DNA from: Campylorhamphus procurvoides
Lineage: Eukaryota > Chordata > Aves > Passeriformes > Dendrocolaptidae
Assembly (NCBI GenBank): GCA_013396655.1
Contig: WBMV01005958.1
Span: forward strand, 707,727 to 771,726
Reading direction: 5' to 3'
Length of the DNA: 64,000 nucleotides
Below, piece by piece: positions 33,370-44,600 of the stretch. The notes beneath the pieces are model-generated. The model was not told where the DNA came from and made no database searches. It saw only the letters and a list, made by a program, of their open reading frames with translations. The position numbers and the translations under genes are program-made. Numbering within the stretch: position 1 is the first letter of the stretch; the number at the start of each line of letters is the position of its first letter.

Positions 33370-36300
33370 TTAATATTCTTTCACTTCCAGATAAAATGGT
33401 TCATCTTCCTTTCCTGTGAGGAAGAAAGCACAGGAATTAAAAATCAGGAAGCTACAGGAGAACAAATGGGTAACCAGCATTGAATAAGGACTGCTGACAT
33501 GTATCACATGAAAGTACACTTCATGGAGGGAAAAAAACCCAAAACCCTGGTCTGGCGGAACAAAGTGCTTGGCTCAAAAGCCAAGTTGCCACCCCACAAG
33601 TAAATTTTGGAACCTTTCAGGCACAGGTTACAGGCTTTGATAAGGAAAGAGGGGTTAGTACTTGTGTCCACTCCAAATTGCGAGGAAATGGGGAGGGACC
33701 TGACTTATCTTCTCATTCTTGGAGCGCTGGATACAGAATGTTCATACAGCCCATAATTAGGTTGCAGAGCTCTTTGCCAGTGAAGGTGGAAAAAAACCCC
33801 AAATTCCTGGAAGATAATCTTGTTGCTTGTCACTGACCACTGTGGTCTAGAAGCAGTTTCTAATGATGAAAGGCTCTCATGAGCTACCAGAAGCATTTTG
33901 TTCTTCTTCTGAGGGGCTTTAGGACCAATCTAGCCTTGGTTAGGCCCAATACAGCTCCTTCTTGAATACACTTTAGAACAATCCAGATTATATTTAAATG
34001 GAGAACAGATGACAGCTCTAACAATGAGAACAAACTCTCAGACTGGTTCCAACAAGGAACCTCTCTGAAATCTGAAGGGCACAAACAAAGCTTGCCTGTC
34101 TTGAAAGTCATCCAATTTTTAGGTATCAAAGCATGGCTTATGTTTCAGCTGCCTGGACAGTGATACTCATCATTATCTTCATCTAAACATCATTAGTTCT
34201 GATCACATGGGATGGGATCAAACCCATGTAGGCTGGACTTAAGAAGGGCAATAACTCACTGGCCTCTCTGGCATTTAGTTTTGCATAAGCAAAGTGGTCA
34301 ACAATCAACAAGATGATGAAACTTTCAGATCTCTTGGGCAGCTGCCAAACCTGTGTCTAATGCAAAAGTCTTTCCCCATGTACTAGTAAGATCGAAAGGA
34401 AGACAAATTCCTTTGGTTTTACATCTTAAAACAGAAATAAAAATCCCTCACTTCCCACTGTGCCTAAGTAAGATATCCATCAAAGCAAGGGGTCATTTGT
34501 TCCTTCATCCCAGCCTAGTATTTCCTACCAGGGCAGTTACTTACCTGAAAGCTTTTGTAATGTCTGTAGTGGAAACTTCCTGCACAGCCCCACCCCTTTT
34601 TGTTTTTTAGATCATTTGTATGTGCTTGAATACAGGACAATAAGAAGTGCAAACCGTGATGCAGATTTTGGAAAAGAAATAAAACACAAGGAGTCTCCAG
34701 GTATACAGACATGCTTCTAAGAGTATATCAAATCTCATAAAATTCTGCTCTAAAAGTGGGTATTTTTAATCTCACCTTTGCTCACAGGTGAGCTTTTGGG
34801 TTTGATTTCCACAGAGAGAGAGGACAGCATTCCTGCTTGGCAAATAGTAGTTCTATAAACAGTACATAAATCACACAGCTATGTCCAGCTCTATCACAAC
34901 AGCTAACACTCTACTGTTACAGGATACCTGGAAAGTAACAACAAGAAATATTAAGAGCCAGAATGATCCTACAGGTGAACAAAGAAGGAAGAAGGTACTT
35001 GACAGATGGTATTTTCTGTAGTTACAAATGAAGGGTTTGTGCTCTCAAAACTTGTGACTTCCTCTCATGCAGGGCTTTCAAACACTCACCACACAGGAGT
35101 TCTGGCTGATCTGCTGGCACAACTTGGACGTGGTGTCCCCAAAAAAGGTAAAAATCAGGCTGTCGTGAGATAATTGGCTTTCCTGGAACAGGAGGAATAT
35201 CAGTGGCTGTGGTAGGAGTAGTGGGGAAAAAAACAGATGACACATTTCAGATACACGAGGAAACACAAATGAATCACATACAGCCTCCTCACATGGCAGA
35301 ACTCAGCCAAAATTTAGCCAGAGGGAGGGAATAAGAAGGGAAAAGGACACAAAAACAGAGCCTCAACAAATACTAAGCTGCAGCTCCTGCCTTTAAAAGC
35401 TTAGAGGGGAAGTTTGGGGATTATTTCTAACCCCTCTAGAAACTCTCTCCAAATCTGTCCAGAGCAGTTTTGTTTGCAGGAATTACAATGGCAGTGACAG
35501 TAAACTCCAAAATTAGAAAGTTTACAGCTTGTTTTGCAGCTCAGCACTTTTCCCCCCAGTTACTCCACTGTTTGAAACAGTTTGAATCAGGCTCTGATAG
35601 AAGGGATTTTATGAATTTTTTTTTTTAAAGCTGAACTCTCAGGCAAATTCCCAGGGAACACTGTCCAAACTCTTCCCCCCACAGTCCACGGGTCTGCCAC
35701 TGAATGTCAAGCCACAAAATGAAGTACCTTCAGACTCCTCTGTCTGAGGGAGTCACAACCCATCTGCTAGAGGGATCCATCCATCCCACTGAATCCAAAG
35801 AGGTGTTTGTTTCTCAGAAAACCTTGAGGGAACAGAGACATGATGACCAAGCAAGAGAGATGGATTTATTTGGATGGTGGGCTTAGCAGTGAAGACTGGA
35901 AATGACACAGGTCAAACAAGCAGAAGTCAGTCAAGGAGCCTAGAAATTAGAAGACTGATTGGAATTCTATATAGAATTTGAGATTGTCCACATTTCTATA
36001 TTGATTTATTTCTAACAGGAAATTCATATTTATTCAAACGAATCCCTCCTCTCAGAAGAAAGGGGGGTAAGATGAACTGAAGGGCTTCTTCACTTGTGAT
36101 CAGTAACTTTTCAGAACTTGACCAGCAGCAGCAGGAGAGACCCCAAAGGCAGAGATCCCATGTCTCCATTGTCCTTCAGGGCTGAATGAATTCCCTCTGA
36201 GCCAGCACAAACCTGACATCCCCATCCAGTTCCGAGGTGAGTCACACTTGCCAGGTCTCTGCACTAGCACCACATGCCAGACTGCTGACCTGAATATAAA

Positions 36301-36664
36301 AATTGGGCTATAACCTTCCACGGGCAGGTTTTGAGGCCTCCCTCCATGGTTCCTCAGGGAGCAAAGATGCCACATACTCTCAGTGCCCCAGCCCTCGCAG
36401 CACTGAGGGTGCTAAGAACATAACTAATGGTCTGAAGTCCTTAGGCTTGAGGGCAACTTAAATAGATATATACCTGCAGTAACATGAAAATACAGAAAAC
36501 ATGAGACCACAGAGATTTGTCCCATACTTACATAAATGTTAACAGGGCCTGAAGTGATGGCTGACGCAGCGAGACCAGATTATGTCCAACTCACCTTGTT
36601 CAGTAAATCAAATGTTAGACAGAGCACCAATGTTTTCATTGACAAACGAAAATGGGCTGTTTCT
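33370..36664 (-). other. Candidate unrecognised spliced transcript (short exon-like segments)
   Basis: Segments with splice-like borders on the minus strand are: a possible first exon ending at 36595 (donor GTGAGTTGG) that contains ATG and MKTLVLCLTFDLLNK; a donor GTAAGTATGGG at 36531; 35090-35206 (strong polypyrimidine acceptor ending CTACTCCTACCACAG, donor GTGAGTGTT); 34776-34832 (donor GTGAGATT); 34545-34579 (donor GTAAGTAAC); and a last segment from 33413 (acceptor TTTCTTCCTCACAG). From 35206 down, one frame is open through phases 1-1, 1-1, 1-0 to TGA at 33381. A different frame is open through the last three segments to TAA at 33370. The conflict, and the lack of any recognised domain, mean this could be a small gene, a noncoding RNA or chance. 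Confidence 0.25.
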
Positions 36665-39229
36665 CTTTTGAACAGGCTGATGTGCAAACCCCACTAGGTG
36701 CTGCTCAGTCACCCCTCAACAGAATCCACCCAGTGCTGTTTAAAGACTGCTTTGAGCAGGCGGGGCTGATACCAATATAATGAACTGTGATTAGCAATCC
36801 AATACCTGATCTGAAAAACTGACCTGCTGTTTTTCATCACTGCTGCCATTTTGAAAATTTGCTTTGGGTTTCCTTTACTAACCTCTCATTGCCACTCCTG
36901 TTCTCATCTCGATCCAGCAACAATTTTAAGAAGTTAGAGGAATACAACGAAAGGGAATTTGAAGGGGGATGTTTTGTGCTCGGGCTGATTGGCATTGCCC
37001 CATTCAGAGCCACCTCCGTGAGCATTGCCTGTAAAAGGGATCCATTAAGCAGCTCACCCTGCCCTATTTGCTTGCTAAGTTGGATTCATGATTATTCTGT
37101 GAGAAGGAAGTAGTTCAGCGTAGACATGAACTCATTTGGATTGGTGCCCTCAAGCGAACACAGCTTCAGTGGAAACCTTATGCATATGAGGTGCAATGGG
37201 CCGGAAGGGAAAGGAGGCCAAATTTCAGGGGGTAAACTGCTTACTGTAAACTAGATCAGAACAACAGCAGCACCAGATAAGAGCCAGATTGCTCCTTGCT
37301 GCATCACAAAGCCCGGCACTCAGAACTACCTGCATGTGGATCCTTGCTGACTTGCATACCTAATGCGAAAATGTTAGTGAACTCTAAATGCTGCTCTCCG
37401 GCGTTTTCCAGCCAAAACTCCTCTGAAGTCTGGCTTTCTGTGCTCCCAACACTGAAAAGCAGTAAGGATTGCCAGGAATTCTCTTATCACCAGTCCTGTC
37501 AAGCCTTACATTTCACTCAAGCCTGCATAACAAAACAGAGCTGGGTAGGGGAGGAAGGGATCCAAGTGTAAGTGCATACAGGCTAAGTAAGCAACTGGCA
37601 GAAAGCAGGGACTCCATCCTCTAGAAGATAAACAGTATAATTTGTGCATTAATTATAGCTCATTTACCTTCCTTATCCTGTGCGTCCTCCTCCCAACTGG
37701 ATTTTGCAGCAAAGGCCTGAGCCTTTATACAAACAAGCTAATGGATTCTAATGGCTCACCCTGATGCAGTGTTATTTAGCCACAGCAGCACTTCATTTGC
37801 CCTGCTGTAATTCAGGGAAGAAAAAAGAAAATAGCCTATATCCACATTCAACTGTGTCATCTAAACACCTCTTATTTCAGTTTTAAAATTCCATTATTTC
37901 CACTGTAGCGAAATTTTCTCAAGCTTTCATTTTAGTAGACTCTTTCCCCTCAAATTTAAGAAAAACACAACAGAAATTTTAAGTATTTAACTGTATTTAG
38001 GACAGATACATTAGAATACAGCAGACACAGGTTGCTGTATGTGCTTTGTAACCTCCCCAGAACCTTTTACCTATTTATCCCATCAGCTCAGCCTTTTCCT
38101 CTCCCCTCTCTCCTGTCACTTCACCAGGTGGGTAGATGCTTTCTCACAGCATTTCTCCTTAGCAAGTACCACTCAGCCTGTCTTTCCTTTATCATCAGGC
38201 TCATCCTACGCAAGAGGCCTGTTTTTGATCTCATGGTTACAGGAAGGCTATGAATTAAATAATTAATGCTGGCACTCCACCAATCCCACCCATTTCACTT
38301 AATATCACATATACGCACTCCACCCTACCTTACTCACACAATTTAATTCTTGGGCTCTTTTCCTGTCCTCCTTTTTTCTGCAGCTCTCTCTGGTTTTGGT
38401 TTGATCCTTCCCTGGACCTCATCACTTGCCTCTGTCTCTCCCCTTCATGTCTCCACTCAGCACTCCCCTTCTCTGTCTTCGTTCCCCCTGAAGACTCTTA
38501 ACACTACATCTTTCATCATCAGCATAACTTAGTTTCTTTCACTTGGCCCAGACTCTTGAGGGAAAAAAAAATTCCACTAGTATTTAAAGAAAGAGGGTGC
38601 TAGGAAGAGCAGACTAGGAAGTAACACATGTACAGTAAAACCTGCAGCTCTTTCAGAGGTGTAATTTCTCACGAGGAATGACAAAGCACAAGAGTCAAAC
38701 CTCACAGCGCGGCACCAGAGCACAGCCTGTCTTTCAACTGTCCTGTGGTCAACCTACAGAACAAAAAGGTAGAAGACCAGACCACCTCACCTCTCCCCAA
38801 GAAAATAAAGCATTACATTTTTCCAAGCTAAATGAAGGGGAAAAAAAGCAGGTGAAGAAGCAAAGAAATAAAAGAGTTGTTGCTGCCAAGTTGTTTCCAA
38901 CAAAAGTGAAGTGCCAACTATTCAATTCCTTGACTCCTTCCAATGGTACAGGCAGTGGCATTGTACAGGCAATTATCTCTGTACATACTGTTTCTCCTCG
39001 GGCACTTAAGTGTCCCCTTGCTTTGGCCAGACTTGTCCATCCATAACAGCATTAACAAATACACGCACAATTGAGATGTTTTCTTGATAGCCTGGTACAA
39101 AAGCATTAGAGAGATTGGTCTAATAAAGCCTTTTATTTCTGAACTTCTGAAATGTGCTGCTACCGAATGCCACACTGTACAGTGCAACTGCTCTGCAAAG
39201 TCAACGTGAAGCACTACGAGAAATACTTA
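36665..39229. other. Intergenic, nothing recognised
   Basis: Spacer between the candidate transcript and the B3GNT2 3' end; no exon or repeat family identified. Confidence 0.4.
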
Positions 39230-40454
39230 AATCACATTTTATTTTTCAAGTTCAAAAATAACAATTAGCTTTATTTAACATGTTACACATATCAGATTTA
39301 AAATATCATGCTCTATTTAAATATTCGAATGACAACACTATACAAATAAAATGTTACACAAAATATATTTAAGAAAATGTTTTGGTCTTCCATCTGAACA
39401 ATAAATAGACAGGCACTTCTACATGTACAAAGAAAGCAACCACTATTTAGAATAATTCTTAGAAGCAAGATGTGGAAATACAGAAGATCTGAGTTTCGAG
39501 AACATGTTTAACTCTACATGAGGCTTCATGCAACTTCAAAGTTTGTTTCAAAATCTGAAACTCTTTGTATCTGCACAATTCTAGATTTGCTACCGCTTTA
39601 CAGGAGACCCAAACCGTGCTCTCATTAAGCAATGTGCAATTTCAGTCATTTCCATCAAGCTACCTGATCGCATTTAGTGCCCAAACAGGAAACAAGGATT
39701 GACCAGAGTAGCTTTTCACATAAATAACATGAGCAATAAGTCATCTTCAGTAAGTAAGCTTGAGGCAGGGGCCAAACCTAACTGTGCCTACTGCCCAGCT
39801 CCAAACTAAGTCTGTTCTTTTTCCTTATATATTAATCTCTTATGGGGCATTTCAAGCAGTATTATGCTTTTGTTGTTAAAAAAAAGGGCATTATCTAATA
39901 AACGGGTAAATCCTTCAGACACAGATACACTTTGCACAAAAAGATCCTAAGTAAAGGAGAAAAATACTGTTTCAGGGTGCAAAAGGACTGAAAACTATAA
40001 ATAAAACCAAAATTCAAAAGTTAAAGTCTCGTAAATCTTTCATACCTGAAAATAAAACTACATTCCTCCAATTTGTGTACTTTCAGTTTACAGTGGTTTC
40101 CACACACAAAAACTACTCAAGGAAAAATTATCCTCCCCCATCACAATTAATGAAAGATGCATTGTGGTAGGCAATCCCTGTTTCCAACACAGCTAACCAG
40201 TCACTGACAGCTAGTTATATCCTCAAAGTCTTTTTTAAAATTAAGACAAATATTGAAACATAACGACCATCAGGACAGTGGAAAAGTCAGGACCAAGTCT
40301 TCAAGCCACCTCTTCAAATTTTAGTATTACTCTCATTTTCAGAAGTACAGGGGAAAGTTTACAGAGCAAGTTCAACTACTAAGCAGAGCTTCAGTGATCC
40401 ACCAAGGAAGTCAGACCCAAACTTGGGAAGTTACTTGGGCTTATGCACATTACT
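39230..40454 (-). other. B3GNT2: B3GNT2 3' untranslated region
   Basis: Runs from the stop codon down to two AATAAA signals on the minus strand, TTTATT at 39270-39275 and at 39238-39243. The distal part is AU-rich with several ATTTA-type motifs, which often mark regulated mRNA stability. The exact cleavage site is not visible. Confidence 0.65.
39238..39275 (-). terminator. B3GNT2: Paired poly(A) signals of B3GNT2
   Basis: Two canonical AATAAA hexamers on the minus strand (39270-39275 and 39238-39243) lie about 1.2 kb after the stop. Confidence 0.6.
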
Positions 40455-41648
40455 TTAACAATTTAAGTGTGGATCTTGCAAGCGTGTCCAAATCTTAATC
40501 ATTTCTTGAGGTTTTCTACTGTGTACTAACATTAAGTTTGTGTAGGAACATATGTTATTTCTGTATTTCTCTTCGATATCAAACGTTTTGAAGCCTTTGT
40601 GTTTTTCCGGAGCAAGCCCAAGCTTCTGAAGGCACATTCCAGTATAAACATCATCAATAGGGTAAAGGAGTACCTGGTCAGATGCATTATTCAGTCTTAA
40701 TGCCAGATCACCAGAGTACAGAAACCCACCCCCTCCTGCATAGGGAGGGTACGAACCTTCATAAACACTTTCTGGGATGTAGTACTTCAATTTTTTTTCT
40801 CTGTGAGGTCCAGCATCTTTGATCACATCACCTATAAATAAGTCTTTGGCTTTTTCCTTTGATAAGCTCTTCAAGTAATCCAGGATCTGATGGGTATTCA
40901 CGAAAACATCATCATCACCCTTAAAAATAAACTGGACGTTCGCGCAACTGCTGCTGACCCACTTAAGGAACAGCACCTCTTTCAGAGTCAGATTGAAGAA
41001 AGTATCTCTGTAGTTCCAGAGGAGAATGTCTCGGTGGGTTTCACTCTCAAATTTCAGCATGTGTGAAAGATCAGGAAAATGATCCTCTGGTGGGGTCTGT
41101 CCAAGTAAGAAGACCCTTTTGACTATCACATCCCCTGATTTCATTTCCTTGCCCCAGGATTCCCTAATTGCTTGCCTTCTATCAAAATGGGGGATAAGTG
41201 ACTTAATAGCCAGCAGCAGAAAAGGTTTGTGTTCGCACTTGTTTGGCTGATCCATTAACAGCGAATAATTTCTACATCTCAAATAAAGTAGAAAGTCTTT
41301 GAATCTGTCTGGCAAGTTTGCAAAGTCACTAACCTCTGAAGATACCCACGGGTCAGGGTCACAGGAACTGAGAGCACTCAAGTTAGAACTCAAGTTCTCT
41401 TCCACAGTCATGTTGGAAAGCAAGGCCAGAATAGGGTTGTACAGCAGTTCAAGCTTCTGTTGCTGTTTGTTCCAATAAGCTTTGTGAGGAGTATATTTTC
41501 TCCAGAATTTGCTACGTGGTATAACAACGCGGCCTTTTGCATTCTTCTCTTGGCTGCCACTTTTTGAAACTTCCACAATCACGTAGATAAAAATGTTTAC
41601 CATCATCAGAATTCCCAGCAGCTTTAATCTTCTGCGTCCAACACTCAT
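40455..41648 (-). CDS. B3GNT2: UDP-GlcNAc:betaGal beta-1,3-N-acetylglucosaminyltransferase 2
   Basis: A complete 397-residue type II Golgi enzyme, the same length as the mammalian protein as I recall it. It adds beta-1,3-GlcNAc to terminal galactose and so extends poly-N-acetyllactosamine chains on glycoproteins. A short basic N-terminus (MSVGRRRLK) is followed by a membrane anchor about 9-27 (LLGILMMVNIFIYVIVEV), a stem, and a GT31 catalytic domain from about 140. Visible GT31 motifs: RQAIRESWG (158-166), the metal-binding DDD in FKGDDDVFVN (245-247), PYAGGGGFLYSGDLA (302-316) and IDDVYTGMCL (331-340). N-glycosylation sequons lie at 79, 85, 89, 127 and 219. The coding region is intronless. 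The ATG lies 9 nt inside the exon, whose acceptor ends TTTATTTCTAG. No damage seen. Confidence 0.98.
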   Translation of the reverse strand: MSVGRRRLKLLGILMMVNIFIYVIVEVSKSGSQEKNAKGRVVIPRSKFWRKYTPHKAYWNKQQQKLELLYNPILALLSNMTVEENLSSNLSALSSCDPDPWVSSEVSDFANLPDRFKDFLLYLRCRNYSLLMDQPNKCEHKPFLLLAIKSLIPHFDRRQAIRESWGKEMKSGDVIVKRVFLLGQTPPEDHFPDLSHMLKFESETHRDILLWNYRDTFFNLTLKEVLFLKWVSSSCANVQFIFKGDDDVFVNTHQILDYLKSLSKEKAKDLFIGDVIKDAGPHREKKLKYYIPESVYEGSYPPYAGGGGFLYSGDLALRLNNASDQVLLYPIDDVYTGMCLQKLGLAPEKHKGFKTFDIEEKYRNNICSYTNLMLVHSRKPQEMIKIWTRLQDPHLNC

Positions 41649-41657
41649 TTCTCATAT
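41649..41657 (-). other. B3GNT2: B3GNT2 5'UTR remainder in the coding exon, with an out-of-frame ATG
   Basis: Nine bases (ATATGAGAA) separate the acceptor from the start codon. They contain an ATG 7 nt upstream of, and out of frame with, the main start. Confidence 0.75.
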
Positions 41658-44600
41658 CTAGAAATAAATAAGAGAAGATTTTTAGCCTTCTTCATATCAC
41701 GTTCCTGACTTCATAAGAATGTAAACTGCTCTCAGGTGAGGAACATGAAAGGTGGTAACCTAAAAACAGGTTACCTACAACCCCAAAAAAGGAAAAGCTA
41801 ATCTACCTCTAATACTTGCACACCTACAGCTAGTAGGGGTTTGGCATTTCATCCCCAAGCTGCTACAAATGTAAAGTTTCCATTTGCTACTTAGGAAAGT
41901 TACACAGCATTTCATGGCGTGCCCAAATTAGCGCAATGTTTGCTTCTCATCCAGACCTCCTTTAAACACTTGACTCCATAATAATTAGAATCCGAGCCCT
42001 CAGCTTGGCAAAGGCAGATAGAAAAACTTTTTTTTTGCTGCCAGTAAGGTGAGCTGAAGGGTATAGAATAAATTGCTATATGATAAGGTCAGTTATTTTT
42101 AAATTAAGTTTCAAGCTTTTATACTTGCACTCATATCTCCCAACTACGCAAGAGGCAGAGCCAAATTTTAAAGCATACAATCATTTTCTGACAATTTCAC
42201 TTGGCTGTTCCTTGGGAGAGAGGCTGACAAAACTTGCCAGCTGCATTGCTGGCATTCAGATCTCAGCAGACAGGAGAGAAAGTGAACCTGGATTTATTTC
42301 TTTTCCCTCCAACTGGAAAAGGAAATGAATGGCAGCTGAAAGTGGAAGTGTAATTATTAGGAAGCTAAAAAAACCCCCAAACACCTGAAAAGAAATAAAA
42401 AAGATGTCTCCCATATATGCCAGACTTCGAACTGTAGGTATGTGGCTTTGTTGTACCCAAAGTTCTGTGACCCGTCTCCAGTTTTTACTGAGAGACAAAG
42501 AGGATGGATCCCTCTTTCTTCCACAGCTGCCAGGATGAAAGGTGCACAGTACAAGGAGCAACATGAAAACAATGTGTTCTCTAAAGCAATGCTTATCAAA
42601 CTGTTTACCAGCCCAGGGGTATAACAATGTACAAGCTACACAAATAATTCACAATGAATAAGGTTAGAGATACACACATGAAAGTCACATATGGAAGTCG
42701 TTGTCAAAGACAATTCCATTTGCCAGGAGTATAAATGACTATTAGAAGATCAGAAAAACCCAATAGAAGATTTGCAATCACTGCTACAAGCCCAGCTGTA
42801 AACACAGCCTCTGAGGTCCTGAATTCACAGGGCAACAGCAGACAGGAAGGGAGACTTGAGAAGTACACCTTGTACTTGCTGCTCCTTTCCATTTATTTTC
42901 CAGCCATCCCCAGACACCTGAGCTAGACTGATCACTGGTCTCTTCTGGGCAATAATCAGTAATCCTTTTTTCTCTTATTTGGCCCTGGATCCTTATTAAA
43001 TCCAAAGGTGGGTGCATGTATTGCTGAATTGAAATAAAAAGCCACTCACAGAAACAACAGGCCACTCAGAAACATCCCTGTTCTTCCTTGAGTACCATCT
43101 GAATATTTACCTTTGTATACACTCTGGCCAGATCTACTTTATTATTCTATTCTCAGTCAGCTAAGAAGTTTCTGTTCTAATTTTCAAGTAGTTTTCTTCT
43201 ATACCTCAAAGTCAAAAACACACTTGTGGTCAGTGCCATCACTTAAGCTAAACAGCTGAACAGTTACAAAGGCCTGGTTGGTCACAAAGTTCAAAGAAAC
43301 TTTTTCTTCCTCTTTCAACTGCCACAGCAGCTTCCACTACAATCAGATAACTATATACTGTTTTTCTACATTTCCCTTTCAGTACACACAGAAACACTGG
43401 AGAAGCAGCTGGCCCCTGTTCTGTACTACTCCATGCAGCCCAGCATGCCCAGCAGTGCTTATCTACCCTGTCCCCTATTGCACTGCTTGCTAGAACAACA
43501 AATGATGTGGTATCTGACCTATGATCCCAGGACTCCAGAGGCAACAGGGTGACATGCTCCCTCCTAGTAACAACCAACAAACACAGGACTGTTGAGAGCT
43601 CAGCCAGAGCTTCATTTTTCAGGATATGCAGCACTAATCAGCTCATCTGTCACAGCTCCCAGCTTTACTAAGCTGTGAGTATTCAACACCTCTGGAAGTC
43701 ATCAGGATACTTGACCCGAGATCCTTCTGAACACAAGACACCATTTGCAAAGATTATTTCAAGCACTTAACAAAATTCTTCAAAACACTATGACTGCAAT
43801 CCCCTGCAGCAAATGAGACAGAGATTGTACACAGAAAAAATCTCTATTTACTACTAGACTTGGTAGAACTTTTCATCAAAAAAAGTACAAGTCTGGCAAG
43901 GTGACAGCGCTTTCAACACATAAAGCACAGTAAATGCTATCAGTCCCACAAGTAAGTACTTCCACCCTCAGCCCTGTTCCAGGCTGTGCATCCACAAGCA
44001 GCTGAACCAATCTAATCACCTGCCCACTCCTTTTGATGGAGCCTCTCTCCTCTTTCCTTTCCTGACACCAAGAGCTCAGACTCTCCCTCCCACTGGCTCT
44101 GGTGCCCTGCCAGGCCTCGCCATAAACCAGCCCACATCACCAATGCAGCAGAAACGCAGCACTGACCAGAGGTGCACACCAGGTGAGAACCACAGCAGCT
44201 ACAGTGGAAGCACGGGGCAGGAAGAAGCAAAGCAGACACATCTCCTCTCCTCAGCGGGGATGACAGCACATGAACAACTGAGCCTTGGTTCTGGATCCAT
44301 AATCCCCACCATCCTCTACAACAAGAGGCTTCCTAGCACTGTAGCTATGACAGCATCACACTTACACCCTGGTGCAGACATAGCACCGGGCTCTGAACAG
44401 ACTGTGCAGGTGCAAGGTAAAACACCCAACTTTTCCACCTTCTTCCAAGTCTGACAGAAGCCACAGCCTTTAAACTGCAAATACTGTATCTTCTACTGAG
44501 CACAGAAGTTATGCTGTATTTTCTAAGAGGGCTGAGTTACACCTTTACATTACCTGGCTGCTAAACCCAAGCATTAAAAGTCCATTTATTTACTAGGGCT

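Noticed and set aside
36595..36664. ATG with MKTLVLCLTFDLLNK as a secreted-protein first exon joined to the short segment ending at 36532
   Set aside because: The intron between them would be only about 34 nt, too short for vertebrate splicing, and reading through meets a stop.
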